From: Phocaeicola plebeius | Lineage (GTDB): Bacteria > Bacteroidota > Bacteroidia > Bacteroidales > Bacteroidaceae | DNA length: 25,418 nt | Direction of reading: 5' to 3' | NCBI RefSeq assembly: GCF_003437535.1 | Contig: NZ_QSQT01000041.1 | Span: 2,922-28,339 of the forward strand | In this document: piece after piece, positions 9,401-16,280 of the stretch | Layout: each line of letters starts with the position of its first letter | Position numbering within the stretch: position 1 is the stretch's first letter | Position numbers and translations under genes: made by a program | The notes under the pieces: model-generated | Told to the model about the DNA's origin: nothing | The model's input: only the letters and a program-made list of their open reading frames with translations | The model's database searches: none

Positions 9401-12400
9401 GACAGATTCATATCCGGCAATGTAGTGGAAAAGGCAGAGCAGGTGGAATGGTGGCTAGAGAATCATCCTGGCAATGAAGAGGCAAAAAAGAGTCTTGAAG
9501 CATTGAAGGCTGCTGTACCTACGCCAATATCTTTCGGAGAGCTTGATTTTAATTTCGGTGAAAGATGGATTCCTGCAAAGGTCTATGAAAAGTTTGCGTG
9601 TGAGTTTTTTGAAACAGACGTAAGTGTGCGCTTTGCAGCAAGTGCAGATGAATATTCTGTAAAGTGCAGCAGTAAAAATGGTAATATTAATCATAAGTAT
9701 GCCGTCAAGGGCGAGTTCAAGACTTATGACGGTATTAACCTGATGAAACATGCTTTGCATAATACGATACCGGACATAACAAAAAGCAAGACGGTTGTTG
9801 ATTTTAATGGTAATGAAACTGAAATCAAGGTAAGGGATGGTGCAGCCATTCAGTTGGCCAATACAAAGATTGAAGAAATCCGGAATGGATTTACAGATTG
9901 GCTACAGTCGCAGCCGGATGGATTCAAGAACAGGTTGGCAGAAAAATACAACAGGTTGTTTAACTGTTTTGTACGTCCTAATTATGATGGAAGTCATCAG
10001 GAGTTTCCGCAGCTTGATTTGAAAGGTTTGGGCTTTCCTGATTTGTATAAGAGTCAGAAAGATGCTATCTGGATGCTGAAGGTGAATAATGGTGGTATAT
10101 GCGACCATCAGGTGGGAGCAGGAAAGACTGTTATCATGTGTTGTGCTGCATACGAGATGAAACGTCTTGGTATTGTAAACAAGCCTATGATTATCGGATT
10201 GAAAGCAAATGTATTTGATATTGCAAATACTTTCAGAAAGGCTTATCCCAATGCCAGAGTATTATATCCCGGTAAGAATGATTTTACACCGCAGAACAGG
10301 CAGCGTATCTTTAATGACATAAAGAACAATGACTGGGATTGTATTATCCTTACACATGAGCAGTTTGGAATGATACCTCAGTCTTTGGATATTCAGCAGG
10401 CAATTCTTCAGAAGGAACTTGACAGTGTGGAAGAAAACCTGCAGGTTCTTATCGAGCAGGGTAAGGAGGTTTCACGTGCTATGCTGAAAGGTGTGGAGAA
10501 GAGAAAGATGAATCTTGAAGCTAAATTGAAAAGTATTGCAGACGATATAGCTTCACGAAAGGATGATGTGGTGGATTTCAAGCGAATGGGTATAGATCAT
10601 CTGTTTGTAGATGAAAGCCATAAATTTAAAAATCTGATGTTCAACACACGTCATGACCGTGTAGCCGGACTTGGAAACTCGAATGGAAGTTTGAGGGCAC
10701 TCAATATGCTGTTTGCTATCCGTACCATTCAGGAGAGGACCGGAAAAGATCTTGGTGCTACTTTCCTAAGTGGTACAACTATCAGCAATTCACTTACAGA
10801 ACTTTATCTGCTGTTCAAATATCTAAGACCTCAGGCGCTTGAAAAGCAGAATATAAACAGTTTTGATGCTTGGGCAGCCGTGTTTGCGAAGAAAACTACT
10901 GACTATGAGTTTTCTGTAACTAATGAAATAGTGCAGAAAGAACGATTCCGTCACTTTATCAAAGTTCCGGAGCTGGCTGCTTTCTATGCTGAAATCTGCG
11001 ACTATCGTACAGCGAAGGATATAGGTATAGACCGTCCGGAGAAGAATGAGATTCTTCATAATATTCCACCTACACCTGTTCAGGAGGAATTTATAAAAAA
11101 ACTGGTGGAGTTTGCTCGTACAGGTGATGCTACTTTGTTGGGCAGAGAGCCATTGTCACAAAAGGAAGAGAATGCAAAGATGCTTATTGCAACTGACTAT
11201 GCACGAAAGATGTCACTTGATATGCGAATGATAGATCCGTCATACGAGGATCATGTGGACAATAAAGCTTCACATTGTGCTAAAATGATTTCGGAATATT
11301 ACAAGAAATTTGATTTTGTAAAGGGTACACAGTTCGTATTTTCCGATCTTGGTACATATAAGCCTGGAGAATGGAGTGTATATTCTGAAATCAAACGTAA
11401 ACTGGTGGAAGATTATGGTATCCCTTCCTCAGAGGTTCGTTTTATTCAGGAATGTAAGACCGAACAGGCTAAAAAAGCAATGATAGAGGGAATGAATAAA
11501 GGAACTATCAGAGTGTTGTTCGGCTCAACAGAAATGTTGGGTACCGGAGTTAACGCACAGGAACGTGCGGTTGCGGTGCATCATCTTGACACGCCTTGGG
11601 TTCCTTCTGCTTTGGAGCAACGTGATGGCCGTGCTGTTCGTAAAGGCAACTGGGTAGCCAAACAACATGCTGACAATAAAGTTGATGTGATTGTATATGC
11701 TGTAGAGAAGTCTCTTGATTCATATAAGTTCAATCTGTTACATAACAAGCAGTTATTTATTAATCAGCTAAAGACTAACAGCTTGGGTAAAAGAACCATT
11801 GATGAAGGAGGAATGGATGAGCAGAATGGACTTAACTTCAGTGAATATGTGGCTATTCTTTCTGGCAACACGGATTTGTTGGAGAAAGCCAAGTTGGAAA
11901 AGAAGATTACGGCACTTGAAAGTGAACGTAAGAGCTTTGCCAAGGAACGTGATGAAGCAAAATTCCGTTTGAATACTATTGACAAATCTATTGACTTTCA
12001 TACAAGGCAAGCGAATGAAGCTAAAGCAGATATGGAGCAGTTTAACCGTCTTGCACGTAAAGATAGTGACGGTAATTTGCTTAATGACTTAAAGTTGAAT
12101 GGAATAGAAAGTCAGGATGTCAAAGTCCTTGCAGCAAAGCTACAGGAGATTTCTAATAAAGCCAGAACCAATGGTGAATACCATCAGATAGGTGAGATTT
12201 ATGGCTTTCAGGTGGTCGTAAAGAGTGAAGCATCCCAAAAGGATATGTTCGATTTTGTGGATAACCGTTTTATGGTTAAGGGTATGGGAAACATATACTA
12301 TACTCATAATAACGGTCATTTGGCAAATGATCCCAAATTGGCTTGCATGAACTTTCTGTCCGCTTTGGAAAAAATTCCCAAGGTAATAGAAAACCATGAA

Positions 12401-12649
12401 CGTGAGCTTGAAAAAGTAAAACGTGACGTTGAAACGTATAAAGCCATAGCTTCAGGTGAATGGAAAAAAGAAGGTGAGCTGAGAAAACTGAAATCTGAGC
12501 TTTCTGAGCTGGACCGCAAAATTAGTCTTACTATTAATAAGAATAAGGATGATGGTGATAAGGAACAAGTGGTTAAGACTGATACCTCAGGAGAGGTTTA
12601 TAATCGGATTGACAAGGGAAATGATGGGGTTAAGGTGAAATTGAGATAG
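6464..12649 (+). CDS. Giant N6-methylase / SNF2-type helicase fusion
   Basis: A 2061-residue fusion. The N-terminal part is a class I adenine-methylase fold: NGFGGLK near residue 40, SAM-binding DPSVGMGSF near 130, and SNIPFGN near 195 where catalytic enzymes have (N/D)PP(Y/F). The middle holds a Lys-rich linker (about 700-745, many KK/GK). The helicase begins after residue 1150: Walker A VGAGKT near 1217, Walker B DESH near 1383, SGTTISN (motif III), then a second RecA lobe with [13 protein letters not shown] (motif V) and [13 protein letters not shown] (motif VI, near 1718). A coiled coil (about 1805-1840) and charged tail close the protein. The layout resembles phage P1 DarB and Bacteroidales element proteins called methylase/helicase. 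Those are thought to protect or process incoming DNA; that role here is inferred. The NIPF variant leaves methyl transfer uncertain. Last gene of the operon. Confidence 0.9.
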   Translation: MSYNKKVVLRNNIEAIRTVLLLEAEKRIPSKEEREILGRYNGFGGLKCVLNPASTLADRSRWAKSELELFPMVQELQQVIKEGAANPVQAKLLMDSIKSSVLTSFYTDTRVTDTIASSFADNGIRFETFLDPSVGMGSFINSFGKNAEERFCFEKDLLTGMIMKALNSTGKVFLHNRGFEEISPELMNRFDCISSNIPFGNYVVYDRAYSKSKEEAKVLSTRAIHNYFFVKGLDTLREGGILAFITSQGLLDSPSNKPVREYLMNNSSLISAIRLPENLFTENAGTEVGSDLIVLQKNTGKGIVSEQERLFIETVDVPDPDNSDKVLFTHNAMFATESMENCVATSRKLSTNPYGKKCMVYNHEGGIEGICSDLKLKLDRDISNELSKGLFYGDDDYVEKLQGEMEAKQAFTYMPKEIADKIPALYETDGGLIGDKVAYIRYFMPFGAYTCYVLEADKKTGDLFTLTTMGYGWELGYASLHEIEEVEVRGVRIERDIHFEPAKLHEIQELKEYVGNRYTPEVVDAVAEEIKEPVQLSVKAIGDAMRAYESMAKVDGNTEAILQEAAKHGYITILSGSQAHWLDEGLERACRELEGMSLREWRKENMDPSVYAYMYKKEIEEEERQKSTKIEKAPVGVPVLTLFDLYESARTDIESPREMDGQTVYFDDEHHPISVMVEDEDYNLPDKAIQAWAEEVERFNQEIKASTPKVTPAPSEKKRAGKKQTGKQKAGQIKGNNRPGRTKKVQTNNVQLDLFSELLIDDGKRNIIPPKVESKPIIDTTPRPYTTMMSSHLKDGSIVRQGTQLGFLSNTSFGNPTFNPLDLPIGQLTKLGKYIDLRDCYHRLYDNESETRTEDKEERSKLNRLYDDFVGFYGFLNTKKNLDVLKMDPGSTEILFLERSREGQFIKADIFDHPVSFQVNEVKTVTTSLEGLAASLNKYGDVNLPYICSLLPDKEEDEIISDLDGRIYYNPLEGGYEIADRFISGNVVEKAEQVEWWLENHPGNEEAKKSLEALKAAVPTPISFGELDFNFGERWIPAKVYEKFACEFFETDVSVRFAASADEYSVKCSSKNGNINHKYAVKGEFKTYDGINLMKHALHNTIPDITKSKTVVDFNGNETEIKVRDGAAIQLANTKIEEIRNGFTDWLQSQPDGFKNRLAEKYNRLFNCFVRPNYDGSHQEFPQLDLKGLGFPDLYKSQKDAIWMLKVNNGGICDHQVGAGKTVIMCCAAYEMKRLGIVNKPMIIGLKANVFDIANTFRKAYPNARVLYPGKNDFTPQNRQRIFNDIKNNDWDCIILTHEQFGMIPQSLDIQQAILQKELDSVEENLQVLIEQGKEVSRAMLKGVEKRKMNLEAKLKSIADDIASRKDDVVDFKRMGIDHLFVDESHKFKNLMFNTRHDRVAGLGNSNGSLRALNMLFAIRTIQERTGKDLGATFLSGTTISNSLTELYLLFKYLRPQALEKQNINSFDAWAAVFAKKTTDYEFSVTNEIVQKERFRHFIKVPELAAFYAEICDYRTAKDIGIDRPEKNEILHNIPPTPVQEEFIKKLVEFARTGDATLLGREPLSQKEENAKMLIATDYARKMSLDMRMIDPSYEDHVDNKASHCAKMISEYYKKFDFVKGTQFVFSDLGTYKPGEWSVYSEIKRKLVEDYGIPSSEVRFIQECKTEQAKKAMIEGMNKGTIRVLFGSTEMLGTGVNAQERAVAVHHLDTPWVPSALEQRDGRAVRKGNWVAKQHADNKVDVIVYAVEKSLDSYKFNLLHNKQLFINQLKTNSLGKRTIDEGGMDEQNGLNFSEYVAILSGNTDLLEKAKLEKKITALESERKSFAKERDEAKFRLNTIDKSIDFHTRQANEAKADMEQFNRLARKDSDGNLLNDLKLNGIESQDVKVLAAKLQEISNKARTNGEYHQIGEIYGFQVVVKSEASQKDMFDFVDNRFMVKGMGNIYYTHNNGHLANDPKLACMNFLSALEKIPKVIENHERELEKVKRDVETYKAIASGEWKKEGELRKLKSELSELDRKISLTINKNKDDGDKEQVVKTDTSGEVYNRIDKGNDGVKVKLR

Positions 12650-12679
12650 AAAAATAAAATGGATTTAGTTTACCATATA

Positions 12680-12719
12680 CTCTCGGGAAAACTGATATAT
12701 TGGGCGTTATTCCCGAGAG
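12680..12719. terminator. Hairpin between convergent transcripts
   Basis: CTCTCGGGAA (12680-12689) and TTCCCGAGAG (12710-12719) form a perfect 10-bp stem, with a possible extra AAC/GTT pairing inside the 20-base loop. It lies 30 bases after the helicase stop and 15 bases after the reverse transcriptase stop, where a bidirectional terminator would be expected. Neither side has a clear T tract, so termination is inferred from position and stem strength. Confidence 0.6.
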
Positions 12720-12734
12720 GCATTTAATAAAACT

Positions 12735-14261
12735 TTATTTCCTGTTTTGGATACTGGTAAAAATTCTACCACCATAATTGTAATATTCGAACCATTGTCT
12801 TTTAGATATAGAACTATTAATATCCTGTTTTGCTTTAAGTATCAGTGCCTTAAGAATAGGTTTGTTACGTTTTAATTGATGTAAAATTTCTTTTGATTCA
12901 CAAATTGCAGCAGATTTAATAATATAACTCCAGTAATTTCCATAAGACCTTTTACCTGTATAAAAGAACTTCTTTGTTTTCTTATCACGTTTACGGATTT
13001 TATGGCATTTGCTACCAATAGGAGTATATTTTTTAAGTATTTGATTAACAAATAAATGTCCTAACGTATTATCTTTTTTGTAAATAGCATATTTCTTTTT
13101 ACGGTCAATACTTTTGCGCATTTTAAGATAGTAATGATTTATTCCTTTATTTTTGATTCTAATAGACTTACCATCAAACGCAAATCCTAAATATTCAATA
13201 CTTGAGTATTTCTCCTGGTTTCTGACGCAGGTTTCAAGCTTACAGTTTTTGTAAACTTGGTATATTTTAGTCTTATCTTCAGAAATTGTTAGTTTGACAT
13301 TTTTTATTTCTATATTTAATTTATTAATACAACCATGAGTATTACAACTTGGACAAACAATCATAATATCATCGGAATATCTACGATAAAAACCACCTAA
13401 TGATTCAACATATTTTGAAAGCTGCCAGTCAAACCTATACATATAAATATTAGCAAGGATTGCGCTGATAGGCAATCCTTGAGGAATACCAACATTGGGT
13501 TGGTTTAATCTTATTAGACCTTTAGAACGAATAAATGATATTTTATCTTTGTTACAGAAGGCTATAACATTTTTATTTCGAAAATACTTCATGTTCTTTA
13601 CCTTCCTTTCTATGTATTTATTACTTTGGGGTTTTGAACAAATCATTTTGTCTTTAAACAACTCAAATAATTCCTGATTGTTTATATAAGAAAAACGAGT
13701 AACATGTTTAAAAATGTTATATTCGTCAATGCCTAAACTCATCTCTCCACAAATGAATTTCCACGCTCTTTTTAATAATGTATGGTTTATGTTATCAAAA
13801 AAAGAATTTATGTCTGTAACAATGACAGATAGAGAGGTATGTACAGATTGCTCTTTTATAAAATTGAATGCTTCTTTAGCAAAATCAATATTACATTTAC
13901 TTCCTTTTGGTTCTTTTGGTACAGAACGATATGCAATAACATTGTTTCCTAAATTGTTGTTTTTCAGAAATATTTCATATTTCTTACTTAATTGTTGAGC
14001 ATAGTAAGAGTATATTAATGAATCAAAATGTGAAGCATAACTAATATGACGTATTTTGGTTTTCTTTCTAAATTTACCGTCTGGGCAAAGTTTATATTTG
14101 AATGTTCTATGTTCCCTTCTAATCAACGGTAAAAAAGCATAATGTGATATTTTGATTTTATTATGAATAAATTTTTCAATATCATTTCTTTGATTAGGTG
14201 ATATGGGAAGACCAATATGTGGATATCGTTTAAGCTTAAACCAGCTTTTATTTGCTTTCAT
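12735..14261 (-). CDS. Defence-associated reverse transcriptase, probably DRT2 (UG2) type
   Basis: A 508-residue reverse transcriptase. Motif A is VTDINSFFDNINH (catalytic Asp about 150), motif B is GIPQGLPISAILANIYM (258-274) and motif C is YSDD (295-298). A thumb-like motif IEYLGFAFDG follows, then a basic C-terminal region. The N-terminus has LKRYPHIGLPI, FLPLIRRE, RHISYASHFDS and NIDFAKEAFNFI, which I recall from DRT2-type antiviral RTs; this is recognition from memory, not a search. It lacks the maturase and endonuclease parts of group II intron RTs and is longer than typical retron RTs. DRT2 enzymes copy a cognate upstream RNA into repetitive cDNA during phage infection. Here about 480 bases upstream are non-coding and encode a structured RNA with a long open frame, which fits. 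Other UG groups with ncRNA (for example DRT9) are not excluded. The region is more AT-rich than the helicase, suggesting separate acquisition. Confidence 0.9.
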   Translation of the reverse strand: MKANKSWFKLKRYPHIGLPISPNQRNDIEKFIHNKIKISHYAFLPLIRREHRTFKYKLCPDGKFRKKTKIRHISYASHFDSLIYSYYAQQLSKKYEIFLKNNNLGNNVIAYRSVPKEPKGSKCNIDFAKEAFNFIKEQSVHTSLSVIVTDINSFFDNINHTLLKRAWKFICGEMSLGIDEYNIFKHVTRFSYINNQELFELFKDKMICSKPQSNKYIERKVKNMKYFRNKNVIAFCNKDKISFIRSKGLIRLNQPNVGIPQGLPISAILANIYMYRFDWQLSKYVESLGGFYRRYSDDIMIVCPSCNTHGCINKLNIEIKNVKLTISEDKTKIYQVYKNCKLETCVRNQEKYSSIEYLGFAFDGKSIRIKNKGINHYYLKMRKSIDRKKKYAIYKKDNTLGHLFVNQILKKYTPIGSKCHKIRKRDKKTKKFFYTGKRSYGNYWSYIIKSAAICESKEILHQLKRNKPILKALILKAKQDINSSISKRQWFEYYNYGGRIFTSIQNRK

Positions 14262-14404
14262 TTTTGTGTATTTAGAAATAATTCCTTATCTGTTTATATA
14301 GAAAGTATATATTTCTTTATGAGAATTCATTCTAATGGCCACATAAAAATGATGTATCAATTAAATCTTCTCCAAATAGAAATACCATACCTCAGAATAT
14401 AAAG
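14262..14404 (-). other. Spacer between predicted ncRNA and RT start
   Basis: About 140 AT-rich bases without a gene. Small possible hairpins are visible in the minus-strand RNA: GAGAA/TTCTC enclosing ACAT/ATGT, and ATATA/TATAT about 45 bases before the RT start codon. I see no second promoter matching the consensus, so RT and ncRNA are probably made from one transcript. Confidence 0.5.
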
Positions 14405-14741
14405 TATAGAGCGAGTAAGAACGGAGTTTAACGTAAAATATTACGTAGCCTTCGATGAGTAAACAAGAGGCCATGTTAAAGACCTCACCCCTAAGATATT
14501 TAGAATAATATCCTTAACTTTGTTTATAAATATAATCATAACCATAACAGCCATGAATACAGATAAACTCGGTAAATTACTATCTAATCTTAGCAATATT
14601 ATCACAATATTATCTTTCCTTTCAGAAATTATATCGTTAAATATTTGCTACTTTAGAAGTATTATCCTTTTGCACCAATTTGCAAAAGCTGATGAAAGTT
14701 CACTTTAAAGATAAGCTTCAGAAATCTCACTCGCTCTAAAT
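14405..14741 (-). ncRNA. Predicted structured RNA, probable template of the adjacent RT
   Basis: Read on the minus strand, the 5' arm 14738-14725 and 3' arm 14420-14407 pair over 14 bp (UAGAGCGAGUGAGA with UCUUACUCGCUCUA), bringing the ends of a roughly 335-nt RNA together. The one non-Watson-Crick position is G-U in minus-strand RNA but A-C in plus-strand RNA, which fixes the transcribed strand. Inside are hairpins TTTTGCA/TGCAAAA (14687-14668), TACTT/AAGTA (14661-14649), AGGATATT/AATATCTT (14514-14493), GAGGTC/GGCCTC (about 14486-14467) and ACGTAA/TTACGT (14446-14431). GTAGC (14651-14647) can also pair with GCTAC (14449-14445), closing the central region into a loop. That loop is stop-free in one frame from 14647 to 14444. 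DRT2-type RTs use a similarly placed upstream RNA as rolling-circle template. Ends and folding are predictions by eye. Confidence 0.75.
14444..14647 (-). other. Stop-free 68-codon frame inside the ncRNA (candidate neo template)
   Basis: In the sense frame starting CAA ATA TTT at 14647, no stop occurs until TAA at 14443-14441. The preceding stop is TAG at 14650-14648, in the 3' arm of one hairpin; the following TAA lies in the 5' arm of another. The other two sense frames carry six and eleven stops over the same stretch. The conceptual peptide has a charged start (ISERKDN), a strongly hydrophobic middle (VFMAVMVMIIFINKVKD) and ends SSKAT, so it looks helical. There is no convincing start at its beginning; in-frame ATG codons occur near 14554. 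In DRT2 such a frame becomes endless when cDNA is concatenated in multiples of three. An antisense frame is also open over 14520-14705, so strand choice rests on the RNA structure and the DRT2 precedent. Confidence 0.5.
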
Positions 14742-14746
14742 GTATT

Positions 14747-14754
14747 CAAAGTTA
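14747..14754 (-). promoter_or_regulatory. -7 box of the ncRNA/RT promoter
   Basis: TAACTTTG matches the Bacteroides -7 consensus TAnnTTTG exactly. Transcription would begin about 6 bases later, at 14741-14740, precisely where the 5' arm of the ncRNA closing stem starts. No TTTG is found 19-21 bases upstream; the nearest TTG (14787-14785) is 30 bases away, so the promoter may be weak or activated. Confidence 0.6.
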
Positions 14755-14846
14755 ATAATATTTTTTATTTTATAGAGCTTTTGACAACCCAAAAAGTAAA
14801 ATAAAATCCTTTAGCTGTCACATTCTTAAAATAAGGTCTGTTAAAT

Positions 14847-15320
14847 TTACAGATCTTTATTTGATGAGAAAAATACTTCTAATACCTGCTCAAAAATCGG
14901 TATATACTTTCGTGGAGTTAATGGACTTTTTGAAAAAGCATAAATCAAATTTATGTATTCTTCATCCGAGAGAACTCCTACAACCTCGGCAGACTCAAAT
15001 GACTTTAGAAGATTTTCCTGTTCACCTTCTCGAAAACAATAATCAAACGGGATGGTAGTTACCAGTGGAAAAGAGAAATCCTCGTCAGAACCATATTTCT
15101 TTCCAATGCACCTGTTGGCTTCAAATACGTACGATACAATATCCTGTCCTCTGTAGTTCTTGCCGTGTTTCGGTGATAAGCTACCGGAACGTTTTCTTGA
15201 AGTAGGAAATACGGCAACAACGTTCAGTTTTTCACTTCTATAGAGGGAAATCAGATACTTGTTTTTGGGAGGATTTGTAAAGGTGCAAAAACCGTAGATA
15301 ATATTCTTTGCCCTTAACAT
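14847..15320 (-). CDS. Putative toxin partner of the Panacea antitoxin
   Basis: A 157-residue protein whose ATG overlaps the stop of the upstream Panacea gene by 7 bases (ATGTTAA), so the two are translationally coupled. The N-terminal half is beta-rich (KNKYLISLYR, LNVVAVFPTSRKR, FPLVTTIPFDYCF), the C-terminal half helical (SDEEYINLIYAF, IPIFEQVLEVFF). The alternating strands recall MazF/PemK-type RNase toxins, but I cannot identify catalytic residues and do not claim that family. The toxin call rests mainly on context: Panacea antitoxins are known to be paired with small, highly diverse toxins. No signal peptide or membrane segment is present. It ends just before the promoter region of the RT system, which it could help to stabilise or complement in defence. 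Confidence 0.6.
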   Translation of the reverse strand: MLRAKNIIYGFCTFTNPPKNKYLISLYRSEKLNVVAVFPTSRKRSGSLSPKHGKNYRGQDIVSYVFEANRCIGKKYGSDEDFSFPLVTTIPFDYCFREGEQENLLKSFESAEVVGVLSDEEYINLIYAFSKSPLTPRKYIPIFEQVLEVFFSSNKDL

Positions 15321-15895
15321 ACCGATGTCGCATTACAGAACTGCATATATTCCAGTGCATCCTCAAAAACTTCTTCTTTTTCTTCGTCACCTTCAATAAG
15401 ACGGTTCAGATGAATTTCACAGTCAGAACGACCTGAATCTGAAAAAGTAAGATTGTTTTCATTCACTACTTTACTCCACAAGGTATCATCAAGATGGGTA
15501 ATGTCGGTAAGCTCATCTGCTGACATGGATCCGTATGTAGAAATGATTTTATCAATCATATCCATTTCATACTGACTGTAGAGGTTTAGCTTTTCTTGTG
15601 TAAGAATACCACTAACCGGAGATACTTCACATTTGTCTTCGTTGTTACGATGGCACTGTACATACTCTGAAAATGATCCGTTCTTTACATCATATACTTC
15701 AGGTGCAACAGGGCCTTTTTTCCATGCAAAGTAACTGAACCAGGTTAGAGGGAATCCTCTTTCGATAGTGAATTTTTCATCTGTAAGATACACCAGCTTC
15801 AATAGCTTCCTAAGGGTTATGTTAGGAATTCTTTCTGCGAGGTATGCTAATAAAACCCCATTCTTTTCTTTATTTACTGTATATCCAAAGCTCAT
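15314..15895 (-). CDS. Panacea/SocA-like (DUF4065) antitoxin
   Basis: A 193-residue protein started at ATG 15895 (MSFGYTVNKEKNG). The frame remains open to 16069, but the added residues are hydrophobic, unlike the family, and cover the promoter. Residues about 10-130 match the Panacea domain: GVLLAYLAERIPNITLRKLLKLVYLTDEKF, followed by GFPLTWFSYFAWKKGPVAPEVYDV, which contains the typical W-x-KGPV-x-EV element. The C-terminal third is acidic (EGDEEKEEVFEDALEYM). In known systems the Panacea domain neutralises a cognate toxin, usually the adjacent gene; here that is the 157-residue downstream protein, overlapping by 7 bases. Antitoxin-first order and a consensus promoter directly upstream suggest an autonomous operon within the element. 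Confidence 0.85.
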   Translation of the reverse strand: MSFGYTVNKEKNGVLLAYLAERIPNITLRKLLKLVYLTDEKFTIERGFPLTWFSYFAWKKGPVAPEVYDVKNGSFSEYVQCHRNNEDKCEVSPVSGILTQEKLNLYSQYEMDMIDKIISTYGSMSADELTDITHLDDTLWSKVVNENNLTFSDSGRSDCEIHLNRLIEGDEEKEEVFEDALEYMQFCNATSVC

Positions 15896-15958
15896 AATGC
15901 TGTTTTTAAAGTTGTAATATTCTAATAAATAACTGTTTGAAGATATTATTAGCGTTTG

Positions 15959-15989
15959 CAAAATTACAATTATTATCGTATTCCGCAAA
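15959..15989 (-). promoter_or_regulatory. Promoter of the toxin-antitoxin operon
   Basis: On the minus strand TTTG (15989-15986), a 19-base spacer and TAATTTTG (15966-15959) fit the Bacteroides consensus exactly. The start would be near 15952, about 57 bases before ATG 15895. An imperfect inverted repeat, CGTTTTGC and GCAAACG, brackets the promoter and could be an autoregulatory operator; this last point is weak. Confidence 0.8.
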
Positions 15990-16007
15990 ACGTTAATACT
16001 TATATTC

Positions 16008-16280
16008 TTATCGTCTTTCCTTTTGATGTGCAAGAACATCTTTTGCATAAAATAATCGTCTGCCACCAATCTTTACCGAAGTAACTTTTCTTTCGTAAGC
16101 CCAGCGGTAAACGGACTTGGGGGCAATTTTGACTATTTTGGAAACATCCACTACATCGAGAAGAGTATCCGGACCAACCAGCAGTTGGCTCTTCTCCAGA
16201 TTGCTCAATGTAGTTTCTATGGCTTTAAGGCGGGTAAGGATTTCTTTTATCCATACATCCATTTCTTCATCATTATTCAT
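16008..16280 (-). CDS. Excisionase-like helix-turn-helix protein
   Basis: A 90-residue DNA-binding protein. The N-terminal 35 residues form a helix with coiled-coil character (IKEILTRLKAIETTLSNLEKSQ). A MerR/excisionase-type winged HTH follows: LDVVDVSKIVKIAPKSVYRWAYERKVTSVKIGGRRLFYAKDVL. The pattern SVYRWAYERKV plus GGRRLFY is typical of Bacteroidales element Xis/MobC-like HTH proteins. Its ATG overlaps the stop of the upstream primase-helicase by 4 bases (ATGA), so it is the last gene of that operon. In CTnDOT, small proteins of this kind direct excision. Here the role could be excision or replication control; no integrase is in the window to decide. Identity as an HTH protein is firm. Confidence 0.85.
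   Translation of the reverse strand: MNNDEEMDVWIKEILTRLKAIETTLSNLEKSQLLVGPDTLLDVVDVSKIVKIAPKSVYRWAYERKVTSVKIGGRRLFYAKDVLAHQKERR

Noticed and set aside
14520..14708. A 62-codon plus-strand ORF antisense to the predicted ncRNA
   Set aside because: It starts with TTG just after a stop and has no promoter of its own on the plus strand. The RNA fold (G-U versus A-C) and the -7 box favour minus-strand transcription. It remains the main rival to the sense stop-free frame if the cDNA strand were transcribed.
12735..14741. Retron or group II intron
   Set aside because: The RT is longer than typical retron RTs, and I see no maturase or HNH domain. Retrons also end in an msr/msd fold with a branching guanosine that I could not place. 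No group II intron domain V-like hairpin is evident.
12650..14741. Diversity-generating retroelement
   Set aside because: No template/variable repeat pair with adenine-biased differences is visible, and no nearby gene shows a duplicated 3' end.
15896..16069. N-terminal extension of the antitoxin ORF to 16069
   Set aside because: The extra 58 residues would cover a perfect promoter and the end of the preceding HTH gene, and family members begin near MSFGYTVNKEKNG.
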